A program made the position numbers and the translations under genes. The notes under the pieces were generated by a model. That model saw only the letters and a program-made list of their open reading frames with translations. It was not told the DNA's origin and made no database searches. DNA of 64,000 nucleotides from Branchiostoma belcheri (lineage: Eukaryota > Chordata > Leptocardii > Amphioxiformes > Branchiostomatidae): assembly GCF_001625305.1 (NCBI RefSeq), contig NW_017804464.1, forward strand, positions 2,472,499 through 2,536,498, written 5' to 3'. Below, in pieces: positions 1 to 10,789 of the stretch. Each line of letters opens with the position of its first letter. Positions within the stretch are counted from its first letter, which is position 1.

Positions 1-3000
1 CAACCGAACAACCAACAACAGCGACACGAAAAACAAGCCACGTCCCCAGGACAAGTAACAATGTAACGAAAGATGTAGTGCTGACTGGACGTAATACTAG
101 TACTACTTATAACACTGTGACTCCTATAACTGTGACAAGATCTAGCATGCCCGCAGTACCGACTACTGACAATACCACTGACAGTTTAGTTAATACTAGT
201 AGTACTAATAGTACATTGACTCCAACTGTGACTGTGACTGTAACTAGCATGCCGACGTCCGACAGTACTACTTACAGTCCCGTTAATACTAGTAGTACTA
301 ATGACACTGCGACTCATACAACAGTGACGACACCTACCATGAACACAGTACCTACTACTGACATTACTACTTATAACACTGAGACTTCTATGACAGTGAC
401 GGTACAAACCACTGACAGAAGAAGCAACACAACCCTACAACAAACCCCTGACAGGACAAGCAACACAATCCTACAACAAACCACTGACAGACCATTACAA
501 CAAACCACTGACAGAACAAGCAACACAACCCTACAACCAACCACTGACAGACCATTACAACAAACCACTGACAGAACAAGCAACACAACCCTACAACCAA
601 CCACTGACAGACCATTACAACAAACCACTGACAGAACAAGTAACACAACCCTACAACAAACTACTGACAGAACAAGTAACACAACCCTACAACAAAGCAC
701 TGACAGAACAAGTAACACAACCCTACAACAAACTACTGACAGAACAAGTAACACAACCCTACAACAAAGCACTGACAGAACAAGTAACAAAACCCTACAA
801 CAAACTACTGACAGAACAAGCAACACAACATTACAACAAACCACTGACAGAACAAGCAACACAACATTACAACCAACCCCTGACAGAACAAGCAACACAA
901 CCCTACAACAAACCACTGACAGAACAAGCAACACGACACTACAACAAACCACTGACAGAACAAGCAACACAACCCTACAAACTACTGACAGAACAAGCAA
1001 CACAATCCCAGAACAAACCACTGACAGAACAAGCAACACGACCCTACAACAAACCAATGACAGAACAAGCAACACAACATTACAACAAACCAATGACAGA
1101 ACAAGTAACGCAACCCTACAACAAACCAATGACAGAACAAGCAACGCAACCCTACGAACTACTGACAGAACAAGCAACACAACCCTACAACAAACCACTG
1201 ACAGAACAAGCAACACAACCCTACAACAAACCACTGACAGAACAAGCAACACAACCCTACAACAAACCACTGACAGAACAAGCAACACAACCCTACAACA
1301 AACCACTGACAGAACAAGCAACACAACCCTACAGCAAACTACTGACAGAACAAGCAATACAACATTACAACCAACCACTGACAGCACATTACAACAAACC
1401 ACTGACAGAACAAGCGACACAACCCTAGAACAAACCACTGACAGAACAGGAAATGCAACCCTACAACAAACCACTGCCAGAGCAAGCAACACAACCCCAC
1501 AACAAACCAGTAACAGAACAAGCATCACAACAGTAGACAGGAATGACAACAGAGTTACGACCGTTGGAACCGAGAGTACACACAGACCTGCTATGATCAA
1601 TTCTACGGAAATCATTACTACATTCATGACATTGACAGACAATGGCACATACACATCAGACAATACAGTTCCTTACATCGCAAAGACGACATACGCTCTT
1701 TCAACGAACACCGAGGACACTTCATCAGCAACAGTCGCAGATAACATCACCACGACATCGCTAATGTCTTCTGTTGACAACTCCACAGCTATAACCAAAC
1801 CAACCCATACTACCCCTGCCTCGCCCATAGCCTCCTATACTTCACCGTCTATGACAATTTATCGAGTGACCAGTCAAACTGGTACACCTCCTACTGCCAG
1901 TCAACCTGGCACTGCATCTATGTTTATATCCAACAGGACCAGTGGCAATGTGACGTTAAAAGACTTTACATCGACAAGGACCGAATCTATAGCAATCATT
2001 GACAATACCACAACAGCTACAGCCCCAAGTACATCAAATAATCTTACCGAGATGTCCACAACAGCCCCAGTCATGGGAGAAAATGCAACAATGTACAACG
2101 GCACAAATGTCGATGTAACACTACAACCATCTACATATTGGAATCACACATTCACATCAGCTGTATTAAATACAACCAGTAGTAGCGCCACGTCACGAAA
2201 TTTCTCAGCACATAATCACACGTCCTTTACAACAACGACAACGCTCTCTACAACGGGTAATTATAGCAACACCACATCAGCTACAACCAACGTGAGTGTC
2301 GCTTCTTATACTTACACATCTATAGCACCAGTGACAACATCAAATACAACCAATAGCAAGGTTTCATTGCAGACAGAAAATTATACTTCCATATCACCAG
2401 TGCCTACACTTAACATGAACAGTTACAATATAACATCACAAACAGTTACGCCATCTACATACGAGACCACATTCAATGCTTTGGGCAGCAGCAACGCATC
2501 ACATACAGCGGCTACACATACGGTTACGCCCACCAACACACTAAGCACGTACATATACGATACAACCAGGAACAGCACCAAAACCATTACAACACAACCT
2601 TCTACATTCAATGTGGACAATAATAATACAACAGTCTTGCATTCAGCAATCAACCAGACGCTAGCATCACCATTGACAACATTCAGTACAGCAAGTAAAA
2701 GTAGCAAACCAACAACTGATGCATTCTTTACAACAGACTACACTTTAATAACAGCAGATGGTAACGTCACCAGTGACAGTAACACAGCGTATACACCTAC
2801 ACCTTCTTTTAGTAAACACACTCGTAGATCCAATACAACGGTTCCCTTTACACCTAATGATACTTCTATGTTAAACATATCCAGTAACAACGAAACTTTA
2901 TATACAACCACTGCCAATACTTCCTATTACAGCTCTACAATCAACACAATTGGTCACAATGCCACGTCTTACACAAATAGTCCTCCCAGCCATACTTCCA

Positions 3001-6000
3001 AATCCAGTAGTATCGAACCAACATTAGATACAACCACACTTCCTACACCGAATTTCACTTCAAAATTCACCACAACCAGTGACAACGCCACATTACATAC
3101 AGCTACATCAACTGTCGACAGGCACAGTAGTAAGCACGTCACACCACGTGCATCCACTCTTCTCGCTGTCGTTCATACTTCCATTGTTGATGCAACCAGT
3201 AACAACGCTACAATACATACAACAACTCCTCGTGACAGTTACACCTCTATATTCAACACAACCATCAGCAAACCTGTATCCCATACAGTTACACCCATGG
3301 TCAATTACACTCTCAATACAACTAGTAATACAACCGAATTCAACACAACCAATAACAACATATATGTATACACCACTCCTACAGTCTCAAATACCTTTGT
3401 ATCCAATACAACTGGTAGCAATACGTCAAATACATCTACTTCTCCTACTGACGTTACCACTTCTAGAGCCAACAAAACGACTGTTACAGACACTTACACA
3501 TCTACATCAAATACAACAAGTAACGTTGCCACATCGCACTTAACTCTTACAACAGACAGTTATCTCTCTGCATTCAACCTGACCAGTGACAGTTCCAGAC
3601 TGTACACAATCATTCACACTATCGTCAACCCCACTTCTGCATACAACAAAACCAGCAGTACAGCTAGAATACAAACGACAACACCTGACTCTAATTTTAA
3701 GGACGCATCTGCAACCAACGTTAACACAACTAATGACAACGCTACATTACCTACAGGTGGTCCATATACAACCGATTATGTGTCCATATTAAACACAACA
3801 AGTGACATGGCTGCATCACATCCACCCGTTTCTTCTACTGTCAACTACAATTTGACGTCTAAAACTACCGTCAATACGTCTGCCTTTAACTCTAGCAGTA
3901 ACACTGCTATATTACATACAACCATCCCTTCTTTAACTAACTACACCTCTCTCTTCAACACAACCAGTAGACCCGAAACTTCGAACACAACAGCGCTTCG
4001 TATAGTCCATCACAAATCTACCACTTTTGGTTCAACTGATGCCACTTTACCTACAGCCACTGCCACAGCTATCAGCCACACTCCCATGTTAAGCACATTT
4101 AGTGATGGTGCCACATTGCATACAGCCACTCCAGCAACGTCCATGCCGTATACAACGAAAACAGCATTTCAGACAACTATAGAAAGACGCAGAACAACAG
4201 TCAAACCTACTGCAACCACATATAACACTACATCGCCCATGGACACAACGTTTACAATTACCCCCACTTCTTCAGTAGCATTAGCGACGGAAACTGACAG
4301 ACTTAATGACAACGATACAGTATCGCAAACACCAGACGGAACTACAGTCACGCCACTGAGGAAACTTGTAACATCACCCGCTAGTAACATCACAACTCCT
4401 ACTGCAAACACTACAGTCAGAACCACATCTAACATGTTGACAACAACAGCGTTTGTGACCAAATATTCTCCTACAACGAAGCATTCTTCTACAACACGCA
4501 CAACCACAGGAAATATAACTACCGGCTACAACACATTGGAAACAGTAGTTGCCTCAACATTATATCATAGGACGTCACTACCAATGGGAACAAACAATGG
4601 AACAAGTCTCACAACAAACTCACCAATGACGACAACTCACAGCACCGCATCATTGTCAAAAACAGTTTTCACGAAGAATGCAAAAAACTATCCCACCTCG
4701 TTTCCAGTGACCACACGTAATGACGTTAATGAGACTTACACATCACAAGTGACTACATTATATAGGCCTCGTGACAATGTCACATCGTTAAACACTGCAC
4801 CTACACCAGTAGGTTATAATCACACATCCACATCCACTGGAATTCGCCATACGGACAGAATACTATCAACCACAATATCTGGGGCGAACACAGTATTGCC
4901 GGCAGGTACAGACATAGCTGATGGCCAGACTAACACGCCAATACCGTCCTTAACATCAACAATAGTGCGCGGCTATACAACAACAGTAATGAAAACAGTA
5001 CAACCATCAACATCATCATCATCATCATCAATGTCTGATGGTAGTGAATCTGCAGCAGTATCTTCAGGAATGACGAGACAGAACACATTGTCTCCATCAA
5101 CAGCCGTGGCGGCTGATTATGTGTCTATGCCATTAACAACTGCACCAACAGATACCCACACATCCGTCCAACCATCTGCACTTACAGCCTCATCAGCAGC
5201 AGCAGATACCATCACCAATACATCTGCAATCCACCAAAACAAAACCCATCATTCTGACCACCTTTTCAACACTACAGCTATGAACAACAATCAGGCAGAC
5301 GCTTTAACAACTGCCAAACCCACCATTTCTTCATTTTCCACTTTCGAACCATCCTCAACTGTGACCAACTCAAACACTGCACAAAACATTCAAACTCCAA
5401 CAACATCGAGAGTGAGCATGATTTCGTCATCAACAGAAGATAATGTTACAGATTATTCCAAAACAAGGACATCTTCGGTGAGTCACACATCACCTACACC
5501 ACAGCCTATGGCAACTCAGTACACATCCACTGTGACAACAACAAGTACTTACACGTCTTATATAGATCTACTTACCAGAGCAAACCACACTGCCATTACA
5601 GCATCAAAGTCTACACCCGTACACGCCTCCTCTACAGCAACAGTTACTGAAAGGCCGCACTTAACAACATTACGTACGACGAGACATACAGTCACTGATA
5701 TTATCACTACATTTGGACAGCTACAGGTAGACGGCACTTCCACTACTTCTAAAATTAGCCCTACATTCGGACAGTTAGACGGCACTTCCACTACTTCTAA
5801 AATTAACCCTACATTCGGACAGTCAGACGAAACTTCCACTACTTCTAATAATAACCCTACATTAGGACAGGTAGACGGCACTTCCACTATTTCTAATATT
5901 AACCCTACATTCGGACAGGTAGACGGCACTTCCACTACTTCTACTATTAACCCCACTTTCGGACAGGTAGACGGCACTTCCACTACTTCTGATATTAACC

Positions 6001-6971
6001 CTACATCCGGACAGATAGACGGCACTTCCACTACTTCTAATATTAACCCTACATTCGGACAGGTAGACGGCACTAACACAGTACTAAAGACCACGTCAGC
6101 TAGTCCACACACAGAAAGTAGGCTAACGATAACCTCCAACACACCTAATAGTGCGACAAATTCAGCCTTAAATTCGAGTGAAAATCTGACCATCACACAG
6201 TTTATACCAGACACGACTAAAGCACGTTCACAACTCACGACTGTTGCACGAACATACCGACAACACCAGCAAAATTCTTCGCACAGTTTACCTAGCACGG
6301 ACATACCCACACCAACTCTACTACCAGTCAAACCCAGCGCTTCACCTAGCACAAGGACAGACAAGACGACAACAACAAGACCTGAGGACGACACCGCCAC
6401 GATAGTCGTGGAAACGGAAACCGACTTTCTTACAAACCCACCACCACCTTCACACACCTATCCACGCTCTTCTAGCAAACATACCGCGGAATTTAGTAAA
6501 CAAACACGCGTAAAATCTACGACTGAGTTCACAACTTCAGAAAGAGTAGCCTCAAGGACAATGACAAATACAGAAAATATAGCCTCAATGACAATGACAA
6601 ATACAGAAAATATAGCCTCAATGACAAGGACAAGGACAATGACAAATACAGACAAAATAGCCTCAATGACAATGACAAATACAGAAACGACGACAACTAC
6701 ACAAACTACAACCGCAATCAAACTACCAGACCTTCAAACAAAGAAAGGCTGTGAGGTGATAACATTCCCAGCACCGGTCGGGACAGTAGGGAGAAGGGTT
6801 GAGGAGGAGAGTCCGGTTCACATGTACATCGCGATAGGAGGTGCGGCCGGCGGGGCGACACTACTACTGGCTGCCGCTATGGTGGGTTGGCTGTGCTGGC
6901 GGAGGACGATGGTAAAAAGGTACCACAGGCATGGTAACTTTGTGGTTTTGTTTGATGCACGGAAACATTGA
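1..6971 (+). CDS. Mucin-like type I membrane glycoprotein, large 3' exon (5' end outside window)
   Basis: The frame is open from the left edge, so this is the inside of a larger gene; the GTG at 78 is not a start. The roughly 2300 residues are overwhelmingly Thr, Ser, Asn and Pro, with very many N-x-T/S sequons, as in heavily O- and N-glycosylated mucin stalks. Three repeat blocks are visible: 12-residue units (405-1535), 16-residue units (5711-6072) and a short TMTNTEN-type repeat (6546-6690). Near the end a lone-Cys juxtamembrane stretch is followed by a hydrophobic span (about 6829-6900, containing AIGGAAGGATLLLAAAMVG) and basic residues (CWRR), so the stalk is extracellular and the C-terminus cytoplasmic. 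The frame runs to a stop at 6969-6971, but splicing from 6919 (AAAAG/GTACC, a weak donor) gives the phase needed by the downstream tail exons. Upstream domains are unknown. The mucin-type membrane protein call is firm; no specific gene is recognised. Confidence 0.8.
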   Translation, partial: TEQPTTATRKTSHVPRTSNNVTKDVVLTGRNTSTTYNTVTPITVTRSSMPAVPTTDNTTDSLVNTSSTNSTLTPTVTVTVTSMPTSDSTTYSPVNTSSTNDTATHTTVTTPTMNTVPTTDITTYNTETSMTVTVQTTDRRSNTTLQQTPDRTSNTILQQTTDRPLQQTTDRTSNTTLQPTTDRPLQQTTDRTSNTTLQPTTDRPLQQTTDRTSNTTLQQTTDRTSNTTLQQSTDRTSNTTLQQTTDRTSNTTLQQSTDRTSNKTLQQTTDRTSNTTLQQTTDRTSNTTLQPTPDRTSNTTLQQTTDRTSNTTLQQTTDRTSNTTLQTTDRTSNTIPEQTTDRTSNTTLQQTNDRTSNTTLQQTNDRTSNATLQQTNDRTSNATLRTTDRTSNTTLQQTTDRTSNTTLQQTTDRTSNTTLQQTTDRTSNTTLQQTTDRTSNTTLQQTTDRTSNTTLQPTTDSTLQQTTDRTSDTTLEQTTDRTGNATLQQTTARASNTTPQQTSNRTSITTVDRNDNRVTTVGTESTHRPAMINSTEIITTFMTLTDNGTYTSDNTVPYIAKTTYALSTNTEDTSSATVADNITTTSLMSSVDNSTAITKPTHTTPASPIASYTSPSMTIYRVTSQTGTPPTASQPGTASMFISNRTSGNVTLKDFTSTRTESIAIIDNTTTATAPSTSNNLTEMSTTAPVMGENATMYNGTNVDVTLQPSTYWNHTFTSAVLNTTSSSATSRNFSAHNHTSFTTTTTLSTTGNYSNTTSATTNVSVASYTYTSIAPVTTSNTTNSKVSLQTENYTSISPVPTLNMNSYNITSQTVTPSTYETTFNALGSSNASHTAATHTVTPTNTLSTYIYDTTRNSTKTITTQPSTFNVDNNNTTVLHSAINQTLASPLTTFSTASKSSKPTTDAFFTTDYTLITADGNVTSDSNTAYTPTPSFSKHTRRSNTTVPFTPNDTSMLNISSNNETLYTTTANTSYYSSTINTIGHNATSYTNSPPSHTSKSSSIEPTLDTTTLPTPNFTSKFTTTSDNATLHTATSTVDRHSSKHVTPRASTLLAVVHTSIVDATSNNATIHTTTPRDSYTSIFNTTISKPVSHTVTPMVNYTLNTTSNTTEFNTTNNNIYVYTTPTVSNTFVSNTTGSNTSNTSTSPTDVTTSRANKTTVTDTYTSTSNTTSNVATSHLTLTTDSYLSAFNLTSDSSRLYTIIHTIVNPTSAYNKTSSTARIQTTTPDSNFKDASATNVNTTNDNATLPTGGPYTTDYVSILNTTSDMAASHPPVSSTVNYNLTSKTTVNTSAFNSSSNTAILHTTIPSLTNYTSLFNTTSRPETSNTTALRIVHHKSTTFGSTDATLPTATATAISHTPMLSTFSDGATLHTATPATSMPYTTKTAFQTTIERRRTTVKPTATTYNTTSPMDTTFTITPTSSVALATETDRLNDNDTVSQTPDGTTVTPLRKLVTSPASNITTPTANTTVRTTSNMLTTTAFVTKYSPTTKHSSTTRTTTGNITTGYNTLETVVASTLYHRTSLPMGTNNGTSLTTNSPMTTTHSTASLSKTVFTKNAKNYPTSFPVTTRNDVNETYTSQVTTLYRPRDNVTSLNTAPTPVGYNHTSTSTGIRHTDRILSTTISGANTVLPAGTDIADGQTNTPIPSLTSTIVRGYTTTVMKTVQPSTSSSSSSMSDGSESAAVSSGMTRQNTLSPSTAVAADYVSMPLTTAPTDTHTSVQPSALTASSAAADTITNTSAIHQNKTHHSDHLFNTTAMNNNQADALTTAKPTISSFSTFEPSSTVTNSNTAQNIQTPTTSRVSMISSSTEDNVTDYSKTRTSSVSHTSPTPQPMATQYTSTVTTTSTYTSYIDLLTRANHTAITASKSTPVHASSTATVTERPHLTTLRTTRHTVTDIITTFGQLQVDGTSTTSKISPTFGQLDGTSTTSKINPTFGQSDETSTTSNNNPTLGQVDGTSTISNINPTFGQVDGTSTTSTINPTFGQVDGTSTTSDINPTSGQIDGTSTTSNINPTFGQVDGTNTVLKTTSASPHTESRLTITSNTPNSATNSALNSSENLTITQFIPDTTKARSQLTTVARTYRQHQQNSSHSLPSTDIPTPTLLPVKPSASPSTRTDKTTTTRPEDDTATIVVETETDFLTNPPPPSHTYPRSSSKHTAEFSKQTRVKSTTEFTTSERVASRTMTNTENIASMTMTNTENIASMTRTRTMTNTDKIASMTMTNTETTTTTQTTTAIKLPDLQTKKGCEVITFPAPVGTVGRRVEEESPVHMYIAIGGAAGGATLLLAAAMVGWLCWRRTMVKRYHRHGNFVVLFDARKH
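405..1535 (+). repeat. Coding minisatellite, 36-bp unit (12-residue mucin repeat)
   Basis: About 33 tandem units encode variants of TTDRTSNTTLQQ, each with an N-T-T glycosylation sequon. Four short 24-bp units (DRPLQQTT three times, DSTLQQTT once) lack four residues but keep frame, as does every other length change. Neighbouring units share silent substitutions (for example GTAACACAACC units around 640-790), the pattern left by unequal exchange. Confidence 0.95.
5711..6072 (+). repeat. Coding tandem repeat, 48-bp unit (16 residues)
   Basis: Seven to eight copies of a unit reading approximately GQVDGTSTTSNINPTF. It is distinct from the N-terminal repeat and has one Asp per unit, unusual in this otherwise uncharged stalk. 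Confidence 0.92.
6546..6690 (+). repeat. Short coding repeat near the membrane
   Basis: Imperfect copies of a 36-bp block coding NIASMTMTNTEN occur before the juxtamembrane region. One copy is expanded by two extra Thr-Arg pairs. Confidence 0.85.
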
Positions 6972-7247
6972 GCATCATTGAGAGTGCTACGGGAGTACAA
7001 ATTACGCAACATTTTATGGATTACGTTTTACGTTGCAGAAAGGCCTACGCTTTACGTAGAATGAAAACGACTTATTACTTATTACTGTGTACGTAAGTTT
7101 TGTGTGACTGCCTAGTTTTTGGATTACGAATACTTAAAAAGGCCTGCAGCTTTCTACGCCTTATAAAAAGGCCATGTAGGCCTTGTAAAAGATGTAGCAG
7201 ATATATCTTACATATTCTAACATTTATGTCTCTTTTTTGTCCTTTAG

Positions 7248-7282
7248 GGCACATGTCTACACCAACCCGGGCGCGGTCAACG
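7248..7282 (+). CDS. Mucin-like gene, cytoplasmic tail exon 1 (VYTNP motif)
   Basis: A pyrimidine-rich tract and CCTTTAG acceptor precede a 35-nt exon reading AHVYTNPGAVN, ending at a GTATTA donor. It needs two bases of a split codon from the previous exon, which the 6919 donor supplies, and passes one base on. VYTNP contains a Y-x-N motif of the kind bound by Grb2-type SH2 domains when phosphorylated. The kringle receptor gene at 27.1-33.8 kb has VYSNP at the equivalent place. Exon existence is inferred from phase, splice sites and this resemblance. Confidence 0.55.
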
Positions 7283-7439
7283 GTATTATGCAATACGCTT
7301 TACATCTGACATGTCCTTTTTGCCTATTGAAAAACACGACTAACAGAGTCTTGTATGTCGCCAAGGTATGTCATTTTAACTTGGCATGGTGGTTCTTAAT
7401 CAAATGGCCTGATTGGTTTTATATTCTTTTCGTCAACAG

Positions 7440-7496
7440 AAAATGTTATCTACGAGGAACCGATCTACCTGTGGCCCAAGGATATCGTAAACACAG
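7440..7496 (+). CDS. Mucin-like gene, cytoplasmic tail exon 2 (tyrosine-rich)
   Basis: The acceptor CGTCAACAG is followed by a 57-nt exon that joins in phase to the previous one and reads NVIYEEPIYLWPKDIVNT, then a GTAAAC donor. Two tyrosines sit in acidic or Pro contexts (YEEP resembles Src-type SH2 targets; IYLWP). The phase at both ends (2 in, 1 out) matches the neighbouring exons. Confidence 0.55.
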
Positions 7497-7567
7497 GTAA
7501 ACATACTTCTTTCAATATAATAAAAGAGTAAGTTAAAAAAAAAACGAAACAGAATTAATGAAACACT

Positions 7568-7830
7568 AGAAAGGTAACATTTGCAAAGCAAATGCATAAT
7601 GTTTACTTCCGCATAAGGTCTGCTCTGTTAATTTTTACTCAAACACATTCATATATATATGGTCAGACATATGTATGGTCTAAATCCCTCCTGCTATAAA
7701 ATTGCAACAATATGTAACATTACACTGGTTTCCATGGTAACAGACAGTCTGGTTCAGGTCACTGACCTTTTTGCTTTGGAGTAGTAGAAGAAGAGGAAAC
7801 AGAGCAAAAACAAATTGTTTTCATTGGGAA
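7568..7830 (+). repeat. Dispersed repeat in the last intron of the mucin-like gene
   Basis: This block (from AGAAAGGTAACATTTGCAAA through TCCCTCCTGCTATAAAATTG to an AGAAGAAGAGGAAACAGAGC end) is repeated at 19482-19740 with many substitutions and indels. Both copies are on the plus strand. No coding potential or terminal repeats were recognised. Confidence 0.8.
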
Positions 7831-7898
7831 AATATATAAAGGTTACTAACCTGATGAAATTATGCACGGATGGTGATCTGATGACATACCGTTTTCAG

Positions 7899-8032
7899 AC
7901 GACGTTGAATGGACCAGTGAAGACCAGGTGACCCTGTGGCCGTGGGAGGCGACTCCGATCTACCAGCGGCAGTGGTTACCCACACCGTCCACCATCGCAG
8001 AGGAGGACGATCAACATCTTCAGGTGAACTAA
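7899..8032 (+). CDS. Mucin-like gene, terminal coding exon
   Basis: A GTTTTCAG acceptor opens an exon that continues the tail frame: acidic and Trp-rich, with a further tyrosine (ATPIYQRQW) and a C-terminal acidic run (AEEDDQHLQ), stopping at TAA 8030-8032. A CAG/GTGAAC donor just before the stop could instead splice to the acceptor at about 8460, where the next codons are GAT TAG, giving an alternative end two residues different. Both outcomes give almost the same protein. Confidence 0.55.
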
Positions 8033-8597
8033 TAGATGGGTTGAGAATTTTTTTATCACTTTGGGTGAACGTGTGCCGGATACATTACCATATGAATGGG
8101 AACCAAGCAGATATCAGAAGGGAATTTAAAAAACTGGCAAGGAACAAGAAGTTTACTGCTACAAAAAATCCCTTCTCCCTTAAAAAGATCTTATGACACA
8201 TTCGTGCATATTATTAGCAGTAGTCTAGCCACCAAGGTGACCAATTATTTTAGCCACACATCTCATCACACGCCACCCAACCAGCTTATTCCCATCTTGG
8301 CCCCAGCCAGTGTTTTTTTTAGAAAAAAATTCTTGTTTCTCTTCACTACGCTGCCGCCTTTAGTACCGTTCGCCAAGTTAATGGAAAAGTATGAATAGAT
8401 TTCCTAGATCTTCTGGTAATGAGTACATTTAAATGATCAATCACGTTGTGTGTTTTACAGGATTAGAAAAGGGATTCTCGTGGCCATGGTGACGTCATCA
8501 TCAACAGTCAACCCCGCAAATGTTGCCTGATTTAGAGGGTGCCAGTGACGTCATATCAATTATGATTTGAATCCCCTCTGACCATGTTTGCGTGTAC

Positions 8598-8744
8598 AAT
8601 AAAAGTTTGTGTACAGCGCTTGGTCGCCATGTAAGAATCAGGGTGGCATAGTACGAGCGCCGCCATGTGTCAACTGTTCATATTGCAGAACAAGCTACAA
8701 TGAAATGTACGTTGTATTGTTGAGCTACAAATGCAGACAATAAA
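8598..8744 (+). promoter_or_regulatory. Two polyadenylation signals of the mucin-like gene
   Basis: AATAAA occurs at 8598-8603 and 8739-8744, roughly 570 and 710 bases after the predicted stop, the second followed by a T-rich stretch. They are the only good candidates for the 3' end of the first gene. Confidence 0.5.
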
Positions 8745-8759
8745 GTGACAGTTTTTCCT

Positions 8760-9576
8760 TATATGTTCCGTCTTTCTTGCCTTTAGCGGAGTTGATGTAG
8801 ACGAATCTTAATAAAAAATATTGATACCTAAACCCTACGTATGTATAATTAAACAATAATTAACATTATTTGCATATATCTTGCAATAGTAAACTACTAT
8901 TGCAATAGTAAACTACTAAAAGTATAGTAAACTACTAACTTCCAGATCTCCATCTAACGTCATTTCCGAATATTTTACGGACCATTGTACATTCATCAAA
9001 CAGAATGTAGAAACATAAAATTGTTATTATATATATGTTAAAGTTATTACATCTACCTTACTTAAGATATACTGCACATTTACCTGTTGCCTCTTGAGTC
9101 TTTGGCTCTCTTATAAAATGGTCGCTCTGGAATAAAAAAAGAAAAGGGACATTTTCAATAAGTAAATATGAAATAACTTTAACGTCTCCAGTAAACTTGC
9201 GGTGGATACATTGTGAAGTATATGGCAGCAAGTATGGATACGGGACACATTACTTCCGGAAAAAGGACAGATTTGTGAATAAAAAAAGTCACGGAGTTAG
9301 GCAGATATACATGGGATCCGTGTCACGCCGACCCAGCGATCTGTCACAATAATGAACTCATCTTCATTACTGTGTGTAAGGTCCTGTCTGTATATATGTA
9401 AGGATGATATGTAATGCATTTCTTTGTTTGAGCCTACGTTGATTCATGAAATTCTATAACATTTTGTACTCAAATCAGGTAACATGATTGGAGTCCTATC
9501 AACATTTACATAAACATTTACCAGCGATGTATTTTTTCTGTGGTTTGTCGCATGCACACTTGTAAAATTCACCGAG
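8760..9576. other. Intergenic DNA, no gene seen
   Basis: AT-rich sequence. The only structure is a short run of TAGTAAACTACTA-type repeats at 8886-8935. Confidence 0.6.
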
Positions 9577-10490
9577 AATCTATCCAAAACCATGATCTAT
9601 CCAAAACCATGTTCAGACACGGTTTGGGATTTTCCAGTCGAGTATCCAGAACCATGCCTGGGGGTGGGGGCAAATCTAAGTTCTTAGAGACGCGGAGACT
9701 ATCCAGAACCGAGCTTTACCATTCACTCCATAGAACTAGATATGCATAGGTTTTGATAGTAAAAAAATAATAATTTTATTGCACGACAGTTGTGCATGGT
9801 ACAATATGCATGGTAACAACTGTTGGACATACTACAAAAAGGAGGTGTACTATAGAATAAATCTTACTAGTATAACACTCCACGCTGGGTTGACGAAGCT
9901 AGCTGATGTCTGGAGGGACGATTATCCTGTGATGGATGCCCCTGTCATCTTAGCTGCCAGAGACAATAATCCAAGTAAGAGCACTTTAACCAAACATTGT
10001 TGGGACAAGTGGTGCTTGCTTACAGGGTCCTCTAGCTCAGAACTTCTACTCGATCAATCAACACGTGGAAACCAAACTGCGCAGTACACAGCCGTCTTGT
10101 CAAACATCTGGAAATAATTCATCGGCATTGAACTCGATCAACGTGGTCTATCGTGGCTGGGGCGGGTTTTCCTCGGGGCTGCTGAAGCTCTTCCCCGCCC
10201 GCCTGAGCTAGGTCCCCCGGTAGGTCTTATTCATGGTCGGGCAAATCAACTCCCGGCGTGCCAAACTCTATCAGCAAAGGTCCTACCGGGCGGCCTGTTT
10301 TACTGGGCGGGGGAAACTATTAGAGCCCCGAAGACAGCCTGCCCCAACCACGATAGACTGGGTACGAGGTTAGGATACCATCCTACCCTGTATCGTGCTT
10401 TATCTATAACTTTGCTCAGGCACGGTAGAATTTTGGATAGCCCACACGTATCCAGAACCGTGCAAATCTACGTTCTTGGATTAGCGAAAA
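9577..10490. mobile_element. Probable transposon remnant with CTATCCAAAACCATG-like ends
   Basis: CTATCCA(A/G)AACC(A/G)TG-like motifs recur at 9590-9730 and, in inverted and direct form, at 10422-10465. A separate fold-back element sits inside (10146-10358). The boundaries are not clear and no transposase was recognised. Confidence 0.35.
10146..10358. mobile_element. Fold-back element, GTCTATCGTGG ends
   Basis: The left end GTCTATCGTGGCTGGGGC pairs with the right end GCCCCAACCACGATAGAC with one G-T change, and further CCCGCC/GGCGGG blocks pair inside. A half-length relative lies in GFP intron 5 at 43555-43640. Confidence 0.75.
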
Positions 10491-10618
10491 CAAGAGTTCC
10501 ACGATCTCATTCTTCGCCAAATGATGTTAACCCTTCCGGTTGACGAATTATACAATTTTAACAATTGATTTCGCAAATAAGAGCGTCATTTGCATGGATT
10601 ACATCAGTTGATCATATT

Positions 10619-10781
10619 TCTCTCATGACCCTAAGGAAAAAGCAGCCTGCAGGTCAATTTGAGTGTTTCTTGTAAAAACCAATCCTTTCAACACTACGCC
10701 GGTCTCAGTCCCTAGTCCTCAGTCTTACAAGAAACACTCAAATTGACCTGCAGGCTGCTTTTTCATTAGGGTCATGAGAGA
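10619..10781. mobile_element. MITE-like hairpin with 57-bp arms
   Basis: Arms 10619-10675 and 10725-10781 are reverse complements with a single mismatch; the loop is 49 bp. Near-identity of the arms implies a recent DNA element, a useful contrast with the older, wobble-paired hairpins at 14.5-23 kb. Confidence 0.9.
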
Positions 10782-10789
10782 GTACAGAG

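Noticed and set aside
371-1663. Minus-strand open frame of 430 codons rich in Val, Leu and Cys
   Set aside because: It is the antisense of the 36-bp coding repeat; the unit length is a multiple of three, so several frames stay open. No splice or start support.
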